Part shown: piece after piece, positions 4,790 to 6,082 of the stretch
Layout of the letters: every line of letters starts with the position of its first letter
How positions within the stretch are numbered: position 1 is the stretch's first letter
DNA from: Syntrophomonadaceae bacterium
GTDB lineage: Bacteria > Bacillota > Dethiobacteria > DTU022
Direction of reading: 5' to 3'
Length of the DNA: 6,082 nucleotides
NCBI GenBank assembly: GCA_007119335.1
Contig: SKPU01000003.1
Span: forward strand, 1 to 6,082
Notes under the pieces: generated by a model
Told to the model about the DNA's origin: nothing
Seen by the model: only the letters and a program-made list of their open reading frames with translations
Database searches by the model: none
Program-made: the position numbers and the translations under genes

Positions 4790-5926
4790 ATGACTAAGAT
4801 GCCCATAAAATTCACAATAAACCAGAAGTGTTCGCAAACTGCTGCCCGTCTCGGCACGCTGCAAACGACGCACGGCGAGATTAAAACACCGGCCTTCATG
4901 CCGGTTGGGACCCAGGGGACAGTAAAAGCGATCACTGTTCGTGAGTTGGAAGAAATGGGTACAGGGCTGATCCTGAGCAACTGCTATCATTTGTTTCTGC
5001 GTCCGGGAGTTGAGTTAATTGCCCGTCACGGGGGATTACACCGTTTCATGAACTGGAATGGCGCTATTCTTACCGACAGCGGCGGTTTTCAAATTTTTAG
5101 CCTTGGTGGCTTGCGAAAACTTAGTGATGAGGGAGTTGAATTCACCTCCCATATTGACGGGTCAAAACATTTCCTTACACCGGAAAGAGTTACCAGACTG
5201 CAAAACATGCTTGGCGCTGATATTGCAATGGTTCTTGATCAGTGCCCTCCTTATCCGGCAGAATATGCAGTGGTCAGAGAAGCGGTTGAGCGCAGCGGCA
5301 GGTGGGCATTGCGCTGTAAGAAGGCTCATCTGCGCGATGATCAGGCGCTTTTTGCCATTGTCCAGGGTGGAGTGTACGAGGATTTGCGGCGGCAGTCTGC
5401 TGCAGAATTAGCTGATCTGGATTTCCCTGGCTACGCCATCGGCGGTTTGAGCGTGGGCGAACCTAAAAATTTGATGTATGAGGCCTTAGACTGGACGGTT
5501 TTGAAACTGCCCCCGGAAAAAATCCGTTACCTGATGGGGGTCGGTTCACCGGATGCCCTGCTGGAAGCCGTTCGAGCAGGGGTTGACATTTTTGATTGTG
5601 TGCTGCCGACCAGGATTGCCCGCAACGGAAGAGTGATGACCGCAAAGGGTTACCTGCCGATACGTAACAGCGTTTATGCGACAGATCTCGCGCCGCTAGA
5701 TGAGGATTGCAGCTGCCCGGTCTGCAGAAATTATAGCAGGGCTTATATACGGCACCTGCTCAACGCCGGGGAAATATTAGCTTTGCGGCTAACAACCTAT
5801 CATAATCTCTACTACCTGGACAATTTAATGAAAGAGATCAGGATAGCCATAGCAGAGGAACGATTTGAAAAGTATTACCAGGAAGTGGGTAGAGAACTCA
5901 TAAAACTGTATGGAGGTGAAGTGTAA
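4790..5926 (+). CDS. tgt: tRNA-guanine transglycosylase (preQ1-type)
   Basis: Tgt swaps guanine 34 of tRNAs with GUN anticodons for preQ1, ahead of QueA. The 378 residues form a complete zinc-containing TIM-barrel enzyme: [14 protein letters not shown] (33-46), [13 protein letters not shown] (93-105) with Asp96, [11 protein letters not shown] (147-157) with Asp150, VQGG (191-194), IGGLSVGE (217-224), FDCVLPTR (268-275) with nucleophile Asp269, and zinc ligands Cys307, Cys309, Cys312 and His338, spaced as in the Zymomonas enzyme. Val222 and Cys152 correspond to residues that favour preQ1 over queuine in bacterial Tgt. Gln151 replaces the Glu usual in the DEC motif, and Cys65 replaces Thr in the SNTYHL motif. 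Two starts are possible, ATG 4790 and ATG 4799; neither has a strong ribosome-binding site. I keep 4790 because its N-terminus aligns in length with the B. subtilis protein. The gene overlaps yajC by one base. Confidence 0.98.
   Translation: MTKMPIKFTINQKCSQTAARLGTLQTTHGEIKTPAFMPVGTQGTVKAITVRELEEMGTGLILSNCYHLFLRPGVELIARHGGLHRFMNWNGAILTDSGGFQIFSLGGLRKLSDEGVEFTSHIDGSKHFLTPERVTRLQNMLGADIAMVLDQCPPYPAEYAVVREAVERSGRWALRCKKAHLRDDQALFAIVQGGVYEDLRRQSAAELADLDFPGYAIGGLSVGEPKNLMYEALDWTVLKLPPEKIRYLMGVGSPDALLEAVRAGVDIFDCVLPTRIARNGRVMTAKGYLPIRNSVYATDLAPLDEDCSCPVCRNYSRAYIRHLLNAGEILALRLTTYHNLYYLDNLMKEIRIAIAEERFEKYYQEVGRELIKLYGGEV
5912..5919 (+). promoter_or_regulatory. Strong Shine-Dalgarno site of yajC within tgt
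   Basis: GGAGGTGA lies inside the last codons of tgt, 6 nt before the yajC ATG. Together with the TAATG stop-start overlap it indicates coupled translation of yajC with tgt. Confidence 0.8.
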
Positions 5927-6082
5927 TGGATTTTGAAGCAATTGGCCCCTTTGTACCACTAATTCTATTGTTTGTTGTATTTTATTTCCTGCTGATCCGG
6001 CCCCAGCAGAAACAGCAGAAAAAGCGTAAGGAAATGCTTGAAAACCTGCAAAAAGGCAATCGCGTAGTCACCATCGGTGGTC
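5926..6082 (+). CDS. yajC: Preprotein translocase accessory subunit YajC (3'-truncated)
   Basis: The first 52 residues are visible; the frame is open to the right edge. A short acidic N-terminus (MDFEA) leads into one hydrophobic helix (about 6-24), then the family hallmark [16 protein letters not shown] (22-37) with a basic, Gln-rich stretch on the cytoplasmic side, and the beginning of the conserved soluble part, [12 protein letters not shown] (41-52). This is the YajC pattern. Full proteins are usually about 85-110 residues, so roughly half is missing. Family knowledge: YajC is a single-pass inner-membrane protein that associates with SecD-SecF and assists Sec-dependent protein export; it is not essential in E. 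coli. The gene order tgt-yajC is very widespread, and secD and secF are often next, so they are expected downstream but cannot be seen. The ATG shares its A with the tgt TAA stop. Confidence 0.94.
   Translation, partial: MDFEAIGPFVPLILLFVVFYFLLIRPQQKQQKKRKEMLENLQKGNRVVTIGG

Noticed and set aside
4783..4797. Four-codon frame (MMDD) just before tgt
   Set aside because: Too short and with no ribosome-binding site; overlaps the tgt start at 4790.
4172..5645. Other overlapping frames within queA and tgt on both strands
   Set aside because: They are shadows of the two real genes; no protein-like motifs or ribosome-binding sites support them.

Overview
The window is a compact, all-plus-strand stretch of housekeeping genes. 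It most resembles a Bacillota genome of the Clostridia type: the order yebC-ruvC-ruvA-ruvB-(small membrane gene)-queA-tgt-yajC is typical there, base composition is moderate, Shine-Dalgarno sites are mostly strong, and GTG and TTG starts are used. TGA and TAA act as ordinary stops. I cannot name a genus from the sequence alone.

Layout: (1) 1-377, the 3' part of a QueT-family membrane protein, the substrate-binding component of an ECF-type importer for queuosine precursors. (2) 391-1146, yebC, a translation-associated factor. (3) 1182-3342, ruvC, ruvA and ruvB, the complete Holliday-junction branch migration and resolution machine. (4) 3422-3640, a 72-residue DUF2905-type membrane protein of unknown function. 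(5) 3697-5926, queA and tgt, two consecutive steps of tRNA queuosine synthesis. (6) 5926-6082, the beginning of yajC, an accessory gene of the Sec translocon that runs off the window.

Two themes are interleaved. Queuosine metabolism is represented by a precursor importer at the left edge and by Tgt and QueA at the right. Tgt exchanges guanine 34 of certain tRNAs for preQ1, and QueA adds the epoxycyclopentanediol ring. No gene for the last step (queG or queH) and no de novo preQ1 gene is seen here. DNA recombination is represented by ruvCAB. Most genes are close together (13 nt queT-yebC, 35 nt yebC-ruvC, 0 nt ruvC-ruvA, 28 nt ruvA-ruvB, 1-nt overlap tgt-yajC), which suggests co-transcription. 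The larger gaps (79 nt before the DUF2905 gene, 56 nt before queA, 58 nt before tgt) hold possible internal promoters, a palindrome and phased A/T tracts.

I found no RNA gene, CRISPR array, mobile element, preQ1 riboswitch or convincing strong terminator, and no gene-free stretch longer than 300 bases. I do not see an undescribed system. The points most worth a second look are the predicted preQ1-salvage combination (QueT, preQ1-type Tgt, QueA), the conserved but uncharacterised DUF2905 gene between ruvB and queA, and the regulatory-looking gaps before queA and tgt.
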